A DNA stretch of 64,000 nt from Winogradskyella tangerina. GTDB lineage: Bacteria; Bacteroidota; Bacteroidia; Flavobacteriales; Flavobacteriaceae. The stretch is from positions 434,001-498,000 of the forward strand of contig NZ_QERF01000002.1 of the NCBI RefSeq assembly GCF_003260205.1, written 5' to 3'. Under the pieces are notes generated by a model. That model saw nothing but the letters and a program-made list of their open reading frames with translations, did not search any database and had not been told where the DNA came from. Below are positions 1 to 7,408 of the stretch, one piece after another. Both the position numbers and the translations under genes were made by a program. Position 1 is the stretch's first letter. Each line of letters opens with the position of its first letter.

Positions 1-247
1 ACTCAACGAGTTCTTTTGCCAAACTTTCTAATCCAATGCTGATATTTTCACAAGTCCATTTTAGTTTTTCTTCATAATCCGGACGATCATCCACAGATAG
101 ACCTCGTAATATTCCGCATTCTCCAATACCTCGTTTTTGTTGTTCTTCAAGAACAATAAACCAGGTTTCCTTGATCGACATAACGCCTCTTGAAGTTCCG
201 CTAGGCCGTTTAAAGTTTAAAGTGTATTTATGGTAGCTGGCTCTCAT
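1..247 (-). CDS. menC: o-succinylbenzoate synthase, N-terminal part (cut by window edge)
   Basis: Reading the minus strand from the ATG at 247 gives an open frame that runs off the left edge (82 complete codons visible). It begins MRASYHKYTLNFKRPSGTSR, followed by a segment with KETWFIVLEE and the motif GIGECGILRGLS. This is the capping-domain start of the enolase-superfamily MenC, which dehydrates SHCHC to o-succinylbenzoate in menaquinone synthesis. The identification is from motif memory plus the men genes just downstream in this window. The catalytic barrel is outside the window. The gene is divergent from the sterol-desaturase-like gene and has a -7-like promoter element ten bases upstream of its ATG. 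I am fairly sure of the family. Confidence 0.82.
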   Translation of the reverse strand, partial: MRASYHKYTLNFKRPSGTSRGVMSIKETWFIVLEEQQKRGIGECGILRGLSVDDRPDYEEKLKWTCENISIGLESLAKELVE

Positions 248-257
248 TTTACGGATT

Positions 258-265
258 CAAAAATA
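258..265 (-). promoter_or_regulatory. -7 promoter element of menC
   Basis: The minus strand reads TATTTTTG, an exact match to the Bacteroidota -7 consensus TAnnTTTG, ending 10 bases before the menC ATG. No TTG lies at the usual 17-23 bases upstream, so only half the promoter is supported. It makes sense that menC has its own promoter, because an opposite-strand gene separates it from the other men genes. Confidence 0.4.
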
Positions 266-307
266 CTCAATTATTTTCGTAATTTGCTGCTCATAAATGT
301 TGTCTTT

Positions 308-1210
308 ATGCCAAATTTTCCCAACATAATCTTATATGCGATTCCATTTTTCATATTGGCAATGGCGATAGAATTATTTGTGACCACAAGAGAACAGTTG
401 AAGCATGTAAAAGGCTACGAAACCAAAGATGCCTTGGCCTCAATTTCTATGGGATTAGGAAATGTCATTCTAGGTTTTGCGAGTAAAGCACTGGTATTAT
501 TGGCTCTTTTTTGGGTTTATGACAACTTCAGAATTTTTGAGATCCCTATAGTTTGGTGGTCTTTTATTTTATTGTTTTTTGCTGATGATATATCCTACTA
601 TTGGTTTCATCGTATTTCGCACGAATGTCGACTATTCTGGGCATCTCATGTTATCCATCATTCGTCTCAACATTATAACTTAAGTACTGCGCTCCGCCAA
701 ACTTGGTCTGGTGGTTTTTATACATTCATTTTTTGGATTTGGTTGCCTTTACTTGGTTTTCATCCGGCGATGATTATGCTCCAGATGTCTATAAGTTTAT
801 TATATCAATTTTGGATCCATACTGAAGCGATCGACAAAATGCCTCGATGGTTTGAAGCCGTTTTTAATACACCTTCACATCATAGAGTGCATCATGGTAG
901 CAATCCTATTTACCTCGATAGAAATCACGCAGGAATACTGATCATTTGGGATAAAATCTTCGGAACATTTCAACCAGAACTCAAAGAAGAAAAGGTTAAT
1001 TACGGATTGGTTAAAAACATAAAAACCTTCAATCCTGTAAAAATTGCGTTTTTGGAATGGTGGTATATGTTTAAGGATGCCTTTTCAGGTCAGAAATCAT
1101 TTAAAGATCGACTTCTATATTTAATTAAGCCTCCCGGCTGGAAACATGACGGTACAGGCAAAATTAGTGACGATCTAAGGAAAGAGTGGTTAGATTCTAA
1201 AAACACATAA
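308..1210 (+). CDS. sterol desaturase / fatty acid hydroxylase family membrane protein
   Basis: This is an integral membrane di-iron oxygenase of the fatty-acid-hydroxylase superfamily (300 aa from this start). The histidine clusters are HRISH (101-105), HVIHH (114-118) and HHRVHH (191-196), with another His at 171; these would bind two irons. Hydrophobic segments lie at about 7-25, 48-70, 82-100 and 135-165. The frame is open to an ATG at 230, but that start would overlap the divergent menC by 18 bases, and the hydrophobic start MPNFPNIILY at 308 is the better fit. The substrate (sterol, hopanoid, carotenoid or lipid) cannot be told from sequence. It interrupts the minus-strand men genes and shows no functional link to them. 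Confidence 0.8.
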   Translation: MPNFPNIILYAIPFFILAMAIELFVTTREQLKHVKGYETKDALASISMGLGNVILGFASKALVLLALFWVYDNFRIFEIPIVWWSFILLFFADDISYYWFHRISHECRLFWASHVIHHSSQHYNLSTALRQTWSGGFYTFIFWIWLPLLGFHPAMIMLQMSISLLYQFWIHTEAIDKMPRWFEAVFNTPSHHRVHHGSNPIYLDRNHAGILIIWDKIFGTFQPELKEEKVNYGLVKNIKTFNPVKIAFLEWWYMFKDAFSGQKSFKDRLLYLIKPPGWKHDGTGKISDDLRKEWLDSKNT

Positions 1211-1224
1211 CTGTCTTACAGAAT

Positions 1225-1902
1225 CTAAACATTAATACTTTCACCAATATCTAATAGAATTAATTTTTTAAGTCTCGCATCAAATTTGGCAACAGCCTTT
1301 GGTTTGTCGATTTCGATATAGCCAAACGTATCGTAATGATAACCTAAAACTCTATGGCAATCTATAAATCTGCAGGCTATAAGTGCATCATCAACACCCA
1401 TTGTGAAATTATCCCCAATTGGTAAAACGGCTAGATCTAGATCGAAGTGTTTTCCAATGAGTCGCATATCGTCCGTTAGTGCTGTGTCGCCTGCTATATA
1501 TATGGTTTTATCCGGACATTGAATTATAAATCCTCCTGGGTTACCGCCATACTTTCCATCTGGGAATGACGAGGTGTGAACGGCATTTACATACTTCACT
1601 TTACCAAAATCGAATTGCCATTGACCACCATGATTCATTGGATGCCCTTTTAAACCCATTTTTTGATAGTGCATAACGATCTCATAATTAGATACAATTA
1701 CTGCACCTGTTCTTCTTGCGATAGCCTCAACATCTAAAGTATGATCTTCGTGAGCGTGAGTTACCAGAATATAATCAGCCTTCAAGCTTTCAATATCTAT
1801 GCTTGAAGCCTTCTCATTTCCTGTAATAAATGGGTCTACAATGATGTGTGTGTTTCCAGTTTCAATACCCAAACAGGCATGTCCGTAAAAAGTGATTTTC
1901 AT
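1225..1902 (-). CDS. UPF0173-type metal-dependent hydrolase (metallo-beta-lactamase fold)
   Basis: This is a 225-residue cytoplasmic MBL-fold protein, the usual size for the UPF0173 family. The zinc motif THAHEDH is at 48-54, and further metal ligands are likely at the NHGG (about 90), AGDTALTDD (138-146) and YHYDTF (near 189) segments. The physiological substrate of the family is unknown. The stop lies 15 bases from the converging sterol-desaturase-like gene, and the gene follows menA by 35 bases on the same strand. It is probably the last cistron of the menB-menA unit, an order I associate with flavobacterial men clusters. No signal peptide is visible. Confidence 0.82.
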   Translation of the reverse strand: MKITFYGHACLGIETGNTHIIVDPFITGNEKASSIDIESLKADYILVTHAHEDHTLDVEAIARRTGAVIVSNYEIVMHYQKMGLKGHPMNHGGQWQFDFGKVKYVNAVHTSSFPDGKYGGNPGGFIIQCPDKTIYIAGDTALTDDMRLIGKHFDLDLAVLPIGDNFTMGVDDALIACRFIDCHRVLGYHYDTFGYIEIDKPKAVAKFDARLKKLILLDIGESINV

Positions 1903-1937
1903 ATTTAAAAGTATTAAGAACTAAACGTGTTCTAAAA

Positions 1938-2843
1938 TTAATACAAAATATAGCCAACACCCAAGAGAATTGAGAAAAGAAATGTTGATAATGCCAAAAC
2001 TTTTAATTGACTATCAAAATCGTCTGGTAATTTTGCTTTAAATATTTTTTTCAAATGTAAAGTTAGAGGGATAAAGACTAATAAATAAAGAAAATTATAA
2101 GGTTCAACATAATACAATATTGAAAAAATAATTGAAGTTAGCATCGCTCCACCAATAAGAAAATAGTGATAAAACTTTGCCCGTTTGAGACCTAATTTTA
2201 CAGCTATTGTTACTTTGCCTGCATTGGCGTCACCCTCGATATCTCTCATATTATTGAGATTAAGAACGCCTACACTTAACAGACCAATTGCTATAGCTGG
2301 TAATACGGTAACATGATCTATGCGTTGCATATACAATAAATAACTTCCTATTGTACTGACTAATCCGAAAAACACAAATACGAATATATCTCCTAGTGCC
2401 CTGTAACCATATGGTGTATCACCCATAGTATAATTTAAAGCGGCATAAATGGCAATACCACCCAAAAACATAAACAATAGGAGGAAGAGTAAATTTGTAG
2501 ATCCAAAAGCTGCCCAGATCAATGCTAATGCCAAAATAATTACTAAAACTATATTGAATTTTATGGCGTCGAGCATTTCATCTGGAGTGATCTCACCACT
2601 CTGAACTGCGCGTCTTGGTCCTACACGTTCGCTATTGTCTGCACCATTTATGCTATCACCATAATCATTAGCTAAATTAGAAAGTATTTGAAGGCTAATC
2701 GTAGTTAATATCGCCAAGATCAAAACCCACCAACTAAATCGACCATTGTAATAGGCAAAACAGGTTCCTAAAATAATTCCTGAAACTGAAAGCGGTAACG
2801 TTCTAAGTCTCATGGCAGATAGCCATGGTCTAATTTCTTTCAT
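1938..2843 (-). CDS. menA: 1,4-dihydroxy-2-naphthoate polyprenyltransferase
   Basis: MenA attaches the isoprenoid tail to dihydroxynaphthoate in the inner membrane, giving demethylmenaquinone. The protein (301 aa) has the UbiA-family first Asp motif NLANDYGDS (56-64) and a second motif NNMRDIEGDA (197-206), both of which bind Mg-diphosphate. About eight or nine hydrophobic helices follow a short basic N-terminus beginning MKEIRPWL. The gene starts 13 bases after menB ends, so the two are almost certainly co-transcribed. Length and motifs are normal for the family, and the men context separates it from other UbiA prenyltransferases. Confidence 0.93.
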   Translation of the reverse strand: MKEIRPWLSAMRLRTLPLSVSGIILGTCFAYYNGRFSWWVLILAILTTISLQILSNLANDYGDSINGADNSERVGPRRAVQSGEITPDEMLDAIKFNIVLVIILALALIWAAFGSTNLLFLLLFMFLGGIAIYAALNYTMGDTPYGYRALGDIFVFVFFGLVSTIGSYLLYMQRIDHVTVLPAIAIGLLSVGVLNLNNMRDIEGDANAGKVTIAVKLGLKRAKFYHYFLIGGAMLTSIIFSILYYVEPYNFLYLLVFIPLTLHLKKIFKAKLPDDFDSQLKVLALSTFLFSILLGVGYILY

Positions 2844-2856
2844 TCGAGATTACAGA

Positions 2857-3696
2857 TTATGGGATCCATTTTTTTGGGAAGTCTGGTTTCCTTTTTTCTA
2901 AAAAGGCATCTCTTCCCTCTTTTGCTTCGTCTGTCATGTAAGCCAGTCGCGTAGCTTCACCGGCAAATACTTGCTGACCTACCATACCATCATCAGTAAG
3001 ATTCATAGCAAATTTCAGCATCTTTATTGAGATTGGTGATTTCGCTAATATTTCTTGTGCCCATTCGTAAGCTGTAGATTCTAATTCGTCGTGAGGTATA
3101 ACAGCATTTACCATACCCATTTCAAATGCCTCTTGAGCCGAATAATTTCTTCCGAGGAAAAATATCTCCCTTGCCTTTTTCTGTCCGACCATTTTAGCCA
3201 AATAGGCCGAACCATAACCACCATCAAAACTAGTTACGTCTGCGTCGGTTTGCTTAAAAATAGCATGTTCTTTACTCGCAAGTGTTAGATCACAAACAAC
3301 GTGTAAACTATGTCCGCCACCTACTGCCCATCCAGGGACAACAGCAATCACAGCCTTAGGCATAAAGCGAATTAAGCGTTGAACTTCGAGAATATTCAAT
3401 CGGTGGTAACCGTCATCACCTACATAACCTTGGTGGCCTCTCGCCTTTTGATCGCCTCCGGAACAAAAACTCCAAACGCCATCTTTAGAAGAAGGTCCCT
3501 CAGCACTTAGCAAAACAACCCCAATATTTACGTCCTCATTTGCATCGTAAAAAGCATCATATAACTCTGAAGTAGTCTTTGGACGAAAGGCATTACGCAC
3601 ATCTGGGCGGTTGAAAGCTATCCTAGCAACGCCATTACATTTATGATATGTTATATCTTCATAAGATTTGGCAACTTTCCAATCTATATGACTCAT
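2857..3696 (-). CDS. menB: 1,4-dihydroxy-2-naphthoyl-CoA synthase
   Basis: MenB is a crotonase-fold enzyme that closes the second ring of the naphthoquinone from o-succinylbenzoyl-CoA. Visible hallmarks are CSGGDQK (78-84), the GYVGDD loop just after it, the oxyanion segment GWAVGGGHSLH (122-132) and SFDGGYG (156-162), which are diagnostic for MenB within the crotonases. The C-terminal EGRDAFLEKRKPDF is also typical. I use the ATG at 3696 (MSHIDWKVAK, 279 aa); three more codons back to a TTG are open but unneeded. A TATTTTTG element sits 20 bases upstream. It is first in a menB-menA-MBL hydrolase unit. Confidence 0.95.
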   Translation of the reverse strand: MSHIDWKVAKSYEDITYHKCNGVARIAFNRPDVRNAFRPKTTSELYDAFYDANEDVNIGVVLLSAEGPSSKDGVWSFCSGGDQKARGHQGYVGDDGYHRLNILEVQRLIRFMPKAVIAVVPGWAVGGGHSLHVVCDLTLASKEHAIFKQTDADVTSFDGGYGSAYLAKMVGQKKAREIFFLGRNYSAQEAFEMGMVNAVIPHDELESTAYEWAQEILAKSPISIKMLKFAMNLTDDGMVGQQVFAGEATRLAYMTDEAKEGRDAFLEKRKPDFPKKWIP

Positions 3697-3716
3697 TTTT
3701 CTCAATATTTTGATTG

Positions 3717-3724
3717 CAAAAATA
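3717..3724 (-). promoter_or_regulatory. -7 promoter element of menB-menA
   Basis: The minus strand reads TATTTTTG followed by C, matching the TAnnTTTG consensus, 20 bases before the chosen menB ATG. No TTG at -33 is in range. Its position favours the ATG at 3696 over the TTG at 3705, since transcription would begin near 3713. Confidence 0.4.
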
Positions 3725-3759
3725 CGGAATTAATAATAATGAAAATGCGTCAATTTAAA

Positions 3760-3791
3760 TTGGTATAAATTATGCAAGCATAGTATATTTG
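3760..3791 (+). promoter_or_regulatory. promoter (TTG-N21-TATATTTG) of the small gene at 3811
   Basis: TTG at 3760-3762 and TATATTTG at 3784-3791 are separated by 21 bases. This is a full match to the flavobacterial housekeeping promoter (TTG, 17-23 bases, TAnnTTTG). It ends 19 bases before the ATG at 3811, which supports that small gene as real. Confidence 0.55.
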
Positions 3792-3810
3792 CGCTCGATT
3801 TTTAGCAAAT

Positions 3811-4221
3811 ATGATCATTACAAACTCTAACCTTAAGGATAAAAACTGTACCCGCGTAAAGGTAAACCTTGGTACGATATTTCTTTTTGAAAATTATGTA
3901 GTCACCAATTTTGATGAAGGGGTTGATATCAATTACGATAACTATTACGAAGTTGGAATGCTAATGAAAGATTATTTCAAAGATAGACCATTTGGTTACA
4001 TCGCTAATAGATCTCACTCCTATTCGATCGACTTGACCGATGCCCATGTTTTTAATGAGGAATTCCCAAATTTAAAGGCTTATGCAGTCGTTGCCTACAA
4101 CACATTAACAGAGCGTGTTTTTGAAATTGAGAATCATTTCTTTAAATCAGAAAGGAATACTTTCAAGACTATTGAAGAGGCCGTTGAATGGGTGAATCAA
4201 GTTATATCAGAAAGTAATTAA
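3811..4221 (+). CDS. unrecognised 136-residue protein, STAS/SpoIIAA-like size
   Basis: I do not recognise this protein with certainty. It is a soluble 136-residue alpha/beta-looking protein with no signal peptide or membrane helix. The pattern of a strand-rich N-terminus, YYEVGMLMKDYF near residues 46-57, the segment FGYIANRSHSYSIDL (62-76) and a C-terminal helix EEAVEWVNQVIS recalls the SpoIIAA/STAS-like proteins of Bacteroidota; that is an inference from shape. It lies alone between minus-strand genes, has a full-consensus promoter upstream, and ends 4 bases before the converging CvfB-like gene. Confidence 0.7.
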   Translation: MIITNSNLKDKNCTRVKVNLGTIFLFENYVVTNFDEGVDINYDNYYEVGMLMKDYFKDRPFGYIANRSHSYSIDLTDAHVFNEEFPNLKAYAVVAYNTLTERVFEIENHFFKSERNTFKTIEEAVEWVNQVISESN

Positions 4222-4225
4222 TTGT

Positions 4226-5056
4226 TTATTTGAGATAGATACCATCATCTTTGATCTCGATCTGACGTTCCTTATACAATGATCCAATAGCCTTTTTGAA
4301 GCTCTTTTTACTCATTTGAAGCTGGTCCTTAATGACATCGGGGCTCGATTTATCATGAAGTGGTAGGAAGCCGCTGTTGTCCTTCAAAGCATTTAGAATA
4401 AACTTTGCCGTAGGCTCAATATTTCTATAACCAATTTGACTTAATGAAATATCAAGTTTGTTATCGTGTCTAATTTTTTTAACGATTCCTTTAAGTCGAT
4501 CACCAACGCTTATATCTTTATAAATTTCGTCCTTAAACACCAAACCTAGATGCTTCTTATTGACGATAACGTTCATGCCAATTTCAGATGGATGCGAAAC
4601 GATAAGCTCTACTTCTTCAAACTGAGAAACAGTTAATTCTCGATTATCTAAAAAACGATTGGTTTTACTCGAAGCCACTAGACGTTCAGTTTCTTCATCG
4701 AGATAACAGTACACTAAGTACCAGCCACCAGCCTTCATTTTGAATGCTTGTTCTTTAAACGGGCAGAATAATTCCTTCACTAAGCCCCAATCTAAAAACG
4801 CACCAAACTTCGTTACCTGATTGCATCGTAATAAAGCGAAATCACCTTTTTTAATGTAGGGTTGGTCAGTTGTAGCAACTGGACGTTCTTCATTATCTAA
4901 ATAAACGAATACGTCGAGCTTCTCTCCTATTTCAAATTCTTCAGGTACATAGCGATTGGGTAATAAAACTTCACCTTCATCACCATCACCCAAAAACAAA
5001 CCTGGTTCTGTATCCCTTAATATTTCTAATGTATTGTATTCGCCTAAATGTATCAT
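4226..5056 (-). CDS. CvfB-like S1-domain RNA-binding protein
   Basis: This 276-residue cytoplasmic protein has the layout of the CvfB/YitL family: S1-like OB folds (about 1-65, 70-135 and 145-205) and a C-terminal winged helix (about 220-276, ending RQIEIKDDGIYLK). The second OB segment KFGAFLDWGLVKELFCP is typical, as is the third, DISVGDRLKGIVKKIR. Members bind RNA, and in staphylococci the family affects expression of virulence genes; the role here is unknown. A promoter with both elements lies immediately upstream, its -7 box ending four bases before the ATG. This suggests a leaderless transcript. Confidence 0.8.
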   Translation of the reverse strand: MIHLGEYNTLEILRDTEPGLFLGDGDEGEVLLPNRYVPEEFEIGEKLDVFVYLDNEERPVATTDQPYIKKGDFALLRCNQVTKFGAFLDWGLVKELFCPFKEQAFKMKAGGWYLVYCYLDEETERLVASSKTNRFLDNRELTVSQFEEVELIVSHPSEIGMNVIVNKKHLGLVFKDEIYKDISVGDRLKGIVKKIRHDNKLDISLSQIGYRNIEPTAKFILNALKDNSGFLPLHDKSSPDVIKDQLQMSKKSFKKAIGSLYKERQIEIKDDGIYLK

Positions 5057-5060
5057 GCTG

Positions 5061-5090
5061 CAAAGGTATTGATATAAACGTCATCCCAAA
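5061..5090 (-). promoter_or_regulatory. promoter (TTTG-N18-TACCTTTG) of the CvfB-like gene
   Basis: On the minus strand TTTG (5087-5090 in plus coordinates) and TACCTTTG (5061-5068) are 18 bases apart, a full consensus match. Only four bases (CAGC) separate the -7 box from the ATG, so transcription should start at or within a base or two of the start codon. Confidence 0.6.
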
Positions 5091-5110
5091 ACGAATTCGA
5101 TATAAAGAAA

Positions 5111-5138
5111 AACGCTGCAATTATAAAATTGCAGCGTT
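5111..5138 (-). terminator. Rho-independent terminator after the DUF2853 gene
   Basis: A perfect 12-bp inverted repeat, AACGCTGCAATT / AATTGCAGCGTT, with a 4-base loop. On the minus strand it is followed by TTTCTTTATA. It lies 27 bases after the stop of the DUF2853 gene and separates it from the CvfB-like gene, which has its own promoter. Confidence 0.75.
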
Positions 5139-5164
5139 ATATTCTTAGTTATGGCCCTAATCTA

Positions 5165-5503
5165 TTAGTAAACAGATGCTTTGTTGAAATGTTTTACTAA
5201 TAAATAGTAAACCACAGCTCTATATTTATTTCTGTTAGATTGTCCATAAGTATCCATTACTGATGCAATGGCTCCGTCTAAATCATCACTTTCGCTTAAA
5301 CCCAATTTTTTAATTAAAAAATTGTTCTTAACAGTTGCTAATTCTTTTTCGTCAGAACCAGAAACTGTTGATGAATCTGCATTGTAAATTGAAGGCCCTA
5401 GTCCAACAGTCACTTTTGTTAATAGATCCATATCAGCATTTACTCCACATTTTTCTTTCAAATCTGCGGCATACTTGGTGATTAATTCGTCTCTTTTACT
5501 CAT
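5165..5503 (-). CDS. DUF2853 family protein
   Basis: This is a small soluble helical protein of 112 residues beginning MSKRDELITKYAADLKEKCG. It matches my memory of the DUF2853 family, including the SIYNADSSTVSGSD turn (39-52) and the C-terminal NKYRAVVYYLLVKHF helix. Function is unknown; I recall only that a structure has been solved for a member. It lies between menD and the CvfB-like gene, 105 bases beyond the end of menD, and ends at a strong terminator. It may be the last gene of the menF-menD transcript or have its own promoter; none is clear. Confidence 0.8.
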   Translation of the reverse strand: MSKRDELITKYAADLKEKCGVNADMDLLTKVTVGLGPSIYNADSSTVSGSDEKELATVKNNFLIKKLGLSESDDLDGAIASVMDTYGQSNRNKYRAVVYYLLVKHFNKASVY

Positions 5504-5608
5504 GTTGTAAATTGTTTTAGGTTAAATATATTATCTCACTAAAGGTAAGTATTTTTTAGACACACAGAAAATGCTTTGGTCACATTTGGAACCTAAAATC
5601 CTAAAAAA

Positions 5609-7369
5609 TTATTTTACAAAATTGAAGTATTCTAAGAGGATTTCGTCATTGATTTTTGACGGTGTGAATATCTCTAATAATTTTGGACGTTCAGAAGCTT
5701 TATAAAAGGATTCTAGTGTTGCATCTAATTCAACTTGATTAGAAGCTTCATTATATTCAAAACCAAACATATCACAAAGCTGTTTAGCTTTCAAATGGTG
5801 TTTTGTCTCAAAATATGTGTCGAAATTTTCAGTGTTCTTATGCCCTGGTAAAATTCTGAAAATACCTCCACCTTCATTATTGATAAGAACAATTCTAAAA
5901 TCATTAGGAATGTAATTATTCCAAAGTGCATTACTATCGTAAAAGAAACTCAAGTCTCCTGTTATAAATGTGGTTCGTTTTTGGTTGGCAACCGCGGCAC
6001 CAATTGCCGTGCTAGTACTACCATCTATACCGCTGGTGCCTCTATTGCAAAAAACAGTAATATCTTTTCTTATCTGAAATAACTGTGTATATCTAATAGC
6101 CGAACTGTTGCCAACTTGCAATTGACTTTGCTTCGGAATACTTTTCAAAACTGCATTAAATACTGTAAAATCCGAAAATGGGATGGTTTTTAAATATTGG
6201 TCGTGCTTATTTCGTCGATGTTGTCTTATCGCTAACCAAGTTGCCTTATAATTACTCTTTGCATGAAATTCTACCAAAGGTAAAAATGCTTCAAAGAAGG
6301 TGTTAGGCGACAAATGAATATGTTTTTCTAAGCAAAAGAAAGTGTCATTGGCTCTGAACAAATCTACATGCCAGTGATGTTTTGGTTTATATTTTCTGAG
6401 AAATGCTTTGATCTTTTTTGAGACCACCAATCCACCGAATGTTAGTAAAATATCAGGCTGAAGGGCTTCAAATCCCTCATCATCAAGAGAGGCGATCATT
6501 TTGTCTATTCCTGGGAAAAAATCTTTGTGATGCAAGTTGGAAGTTGTTTCAGAAAATACCAAAACACTGTCTTCATTTGCTAATTCCTGTAACCATTGTT
6601 CTTCAATAGAATTTGGCTGAAGTACACCCACAAGTATCATTTTTCTTTTTGCCCTATGCCAAATATCGATTAGGCTTTTTATTTCGAAATCATCAACTTT
6701 TTCTGTCCTGTCTTTCAAACTGAAAGGCTTCGGATTAATAGTCAAGGCTTCAACAGTTTCGTATAAAGGCTCTTCAAAAGGAATATTAATATGTACGGGG
6801 CCCGACTGAATTCTTGCCGCGGTTAATGCATCATGGATTTCCGATTCATTGTAAGTCTGAATGCTTTTCTGTAGTCCGAGGAAATGCTCTAACTTATTTT
6901 CAATACTCTTAAGAATTGGAAGTTCTTCCTCTTTACTGTTTTGTTTATCTTCTTTAAGATCTAATTTCAAATTTGCACTATACAGCACATGCTCTCCATA
7001 AACATTTTTTTGTTTGATGGTCTGACCATCACCAATATCAATTAAGTGCTTAGGCCGATCTGCTGACAAAACTACCAAAGGAATGTTACTGTAATAGGCT
7101 TCAGAAATGGCAGGGAAATAATTCAATAAGGCACTTCCCGAGGTACAAACGATAGCTACAGGTTGCTGTAATTGCTGAGCAATTCCTAAAGCGAAAAATG
7201 CAGCACAACGTTCATCAACTATACTGTAGCACTCAAAATAATCATCATGGGTAAAGCCAATAGTTAAGGGTGCATTTCTACTTCCGGGTGAGATAACAAC
7301 ATGCTTAACATTATGCGTTTTGCAAAGCGTTACAACAGTTTGTGACAAGGGGATTTTAGAATATTTCAT
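5609..7369 (-). CDS. menD: 2-succinyl-5-enolpyruvyl-6-hydroxy-3-cyclohexene-1-carboxylate synthase
   Basis: MenD is the thiamine-diphosphate enzyme that joins isochorismate and 2-oxoglutarate (586 aa, normal length). It shows the N-terminal active-site motif SPGSRNAPL (27-35), the conserved catalytic Glu in VDERCAAFF (E53), and the cofactor motif GDLSFFYDSNALWNN (471-485). The ATG at 7369 is used; a TTG one codon upstream is also open. A complete promoter lies in the 27-base gap after menF, with its -7 box seven bases before the ATG, so menD may be transcribed both from menI-menF and from its own near-leaderless start. Confidence 0.95.
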   Translation of the reverse strand: MKYSKIPLSQTVVTLCKTHNVKHVVISPGSRNAPLTIGFTHDDYFECYSIVDERCAAFFALGIAQQLQQPVAIVCTSGSALLNYFPAISEAYYSNIPLVVLSADRPKHLIDIGDGQTIKQKNVYGEHVLYSANLKLDLKEDKQNSKEEELPILKSIENKLEHFLGLQKSIQTYNESEIHDALTAARIQSGPVHINIPFEEPLYETVEALTINPKPFSLKDRTEKVDDFEIKSLIDIWHRAKRKMILVGVLQPNSIEEQWLQELANEDSVLVFSETTSNLHHKDFFPGIDKMIASLDDEGFEALQPDILLTFGGLVVSKKIKAFLRKYKPKHHWHVDLFRANDTFFCLEKHIHLSPNTFFEAFLPLVEFHAKSNYKATWLAIRQHRRNKHDQYLKTIPFSDFTVFNAVLKSIPKQSQLQVGNSSAIRYTQLFQIRKDITVFCNRGTSGIDGSTSTAIGAAVANQKRTTFITGDLSFFYDSNALWNNYIPNDFRIVLINNEGGGIFRILPGHKNTENFDTYFETKHHLKAKQLCDMFGFEYNEASNQVELDATLESFYKASERPKLLEIFTPSKINDEILLEYFNFVK

Positions 7370-7376
7370 CAAGCTA

Positions 7377-7408
7377 CAAAGATAAGGAATATCTATATTT
7401 TAGCTCAA
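7377..7408 (-). promoter_or_regulatory. internal promoter (TTG-N21-TATCTTTG) of menD
   Basis: The minus strand carries TATCTTTG (7377-7384) and TTG (7406-7408), 21 bases apart, overlapping the menF stop region. The -7 box ends seven bases before the menD ATG, so the leader would be only a few bases. Confidence 0.5.

Noticed and set aside
230..307. Extended N-terminus of the sterol-desaturase-like protein from ATG 230
   Set aside because: It would overlap menC, whose ATG is at 247, and its 26 residues show no membrane-protein pattern; ATG 308 starts a normal first helix.
3091..3288. Plus-strand open frame inside menB
   Set aside because: It lies opposite a well-conserved enzyme and has no family resemblance.
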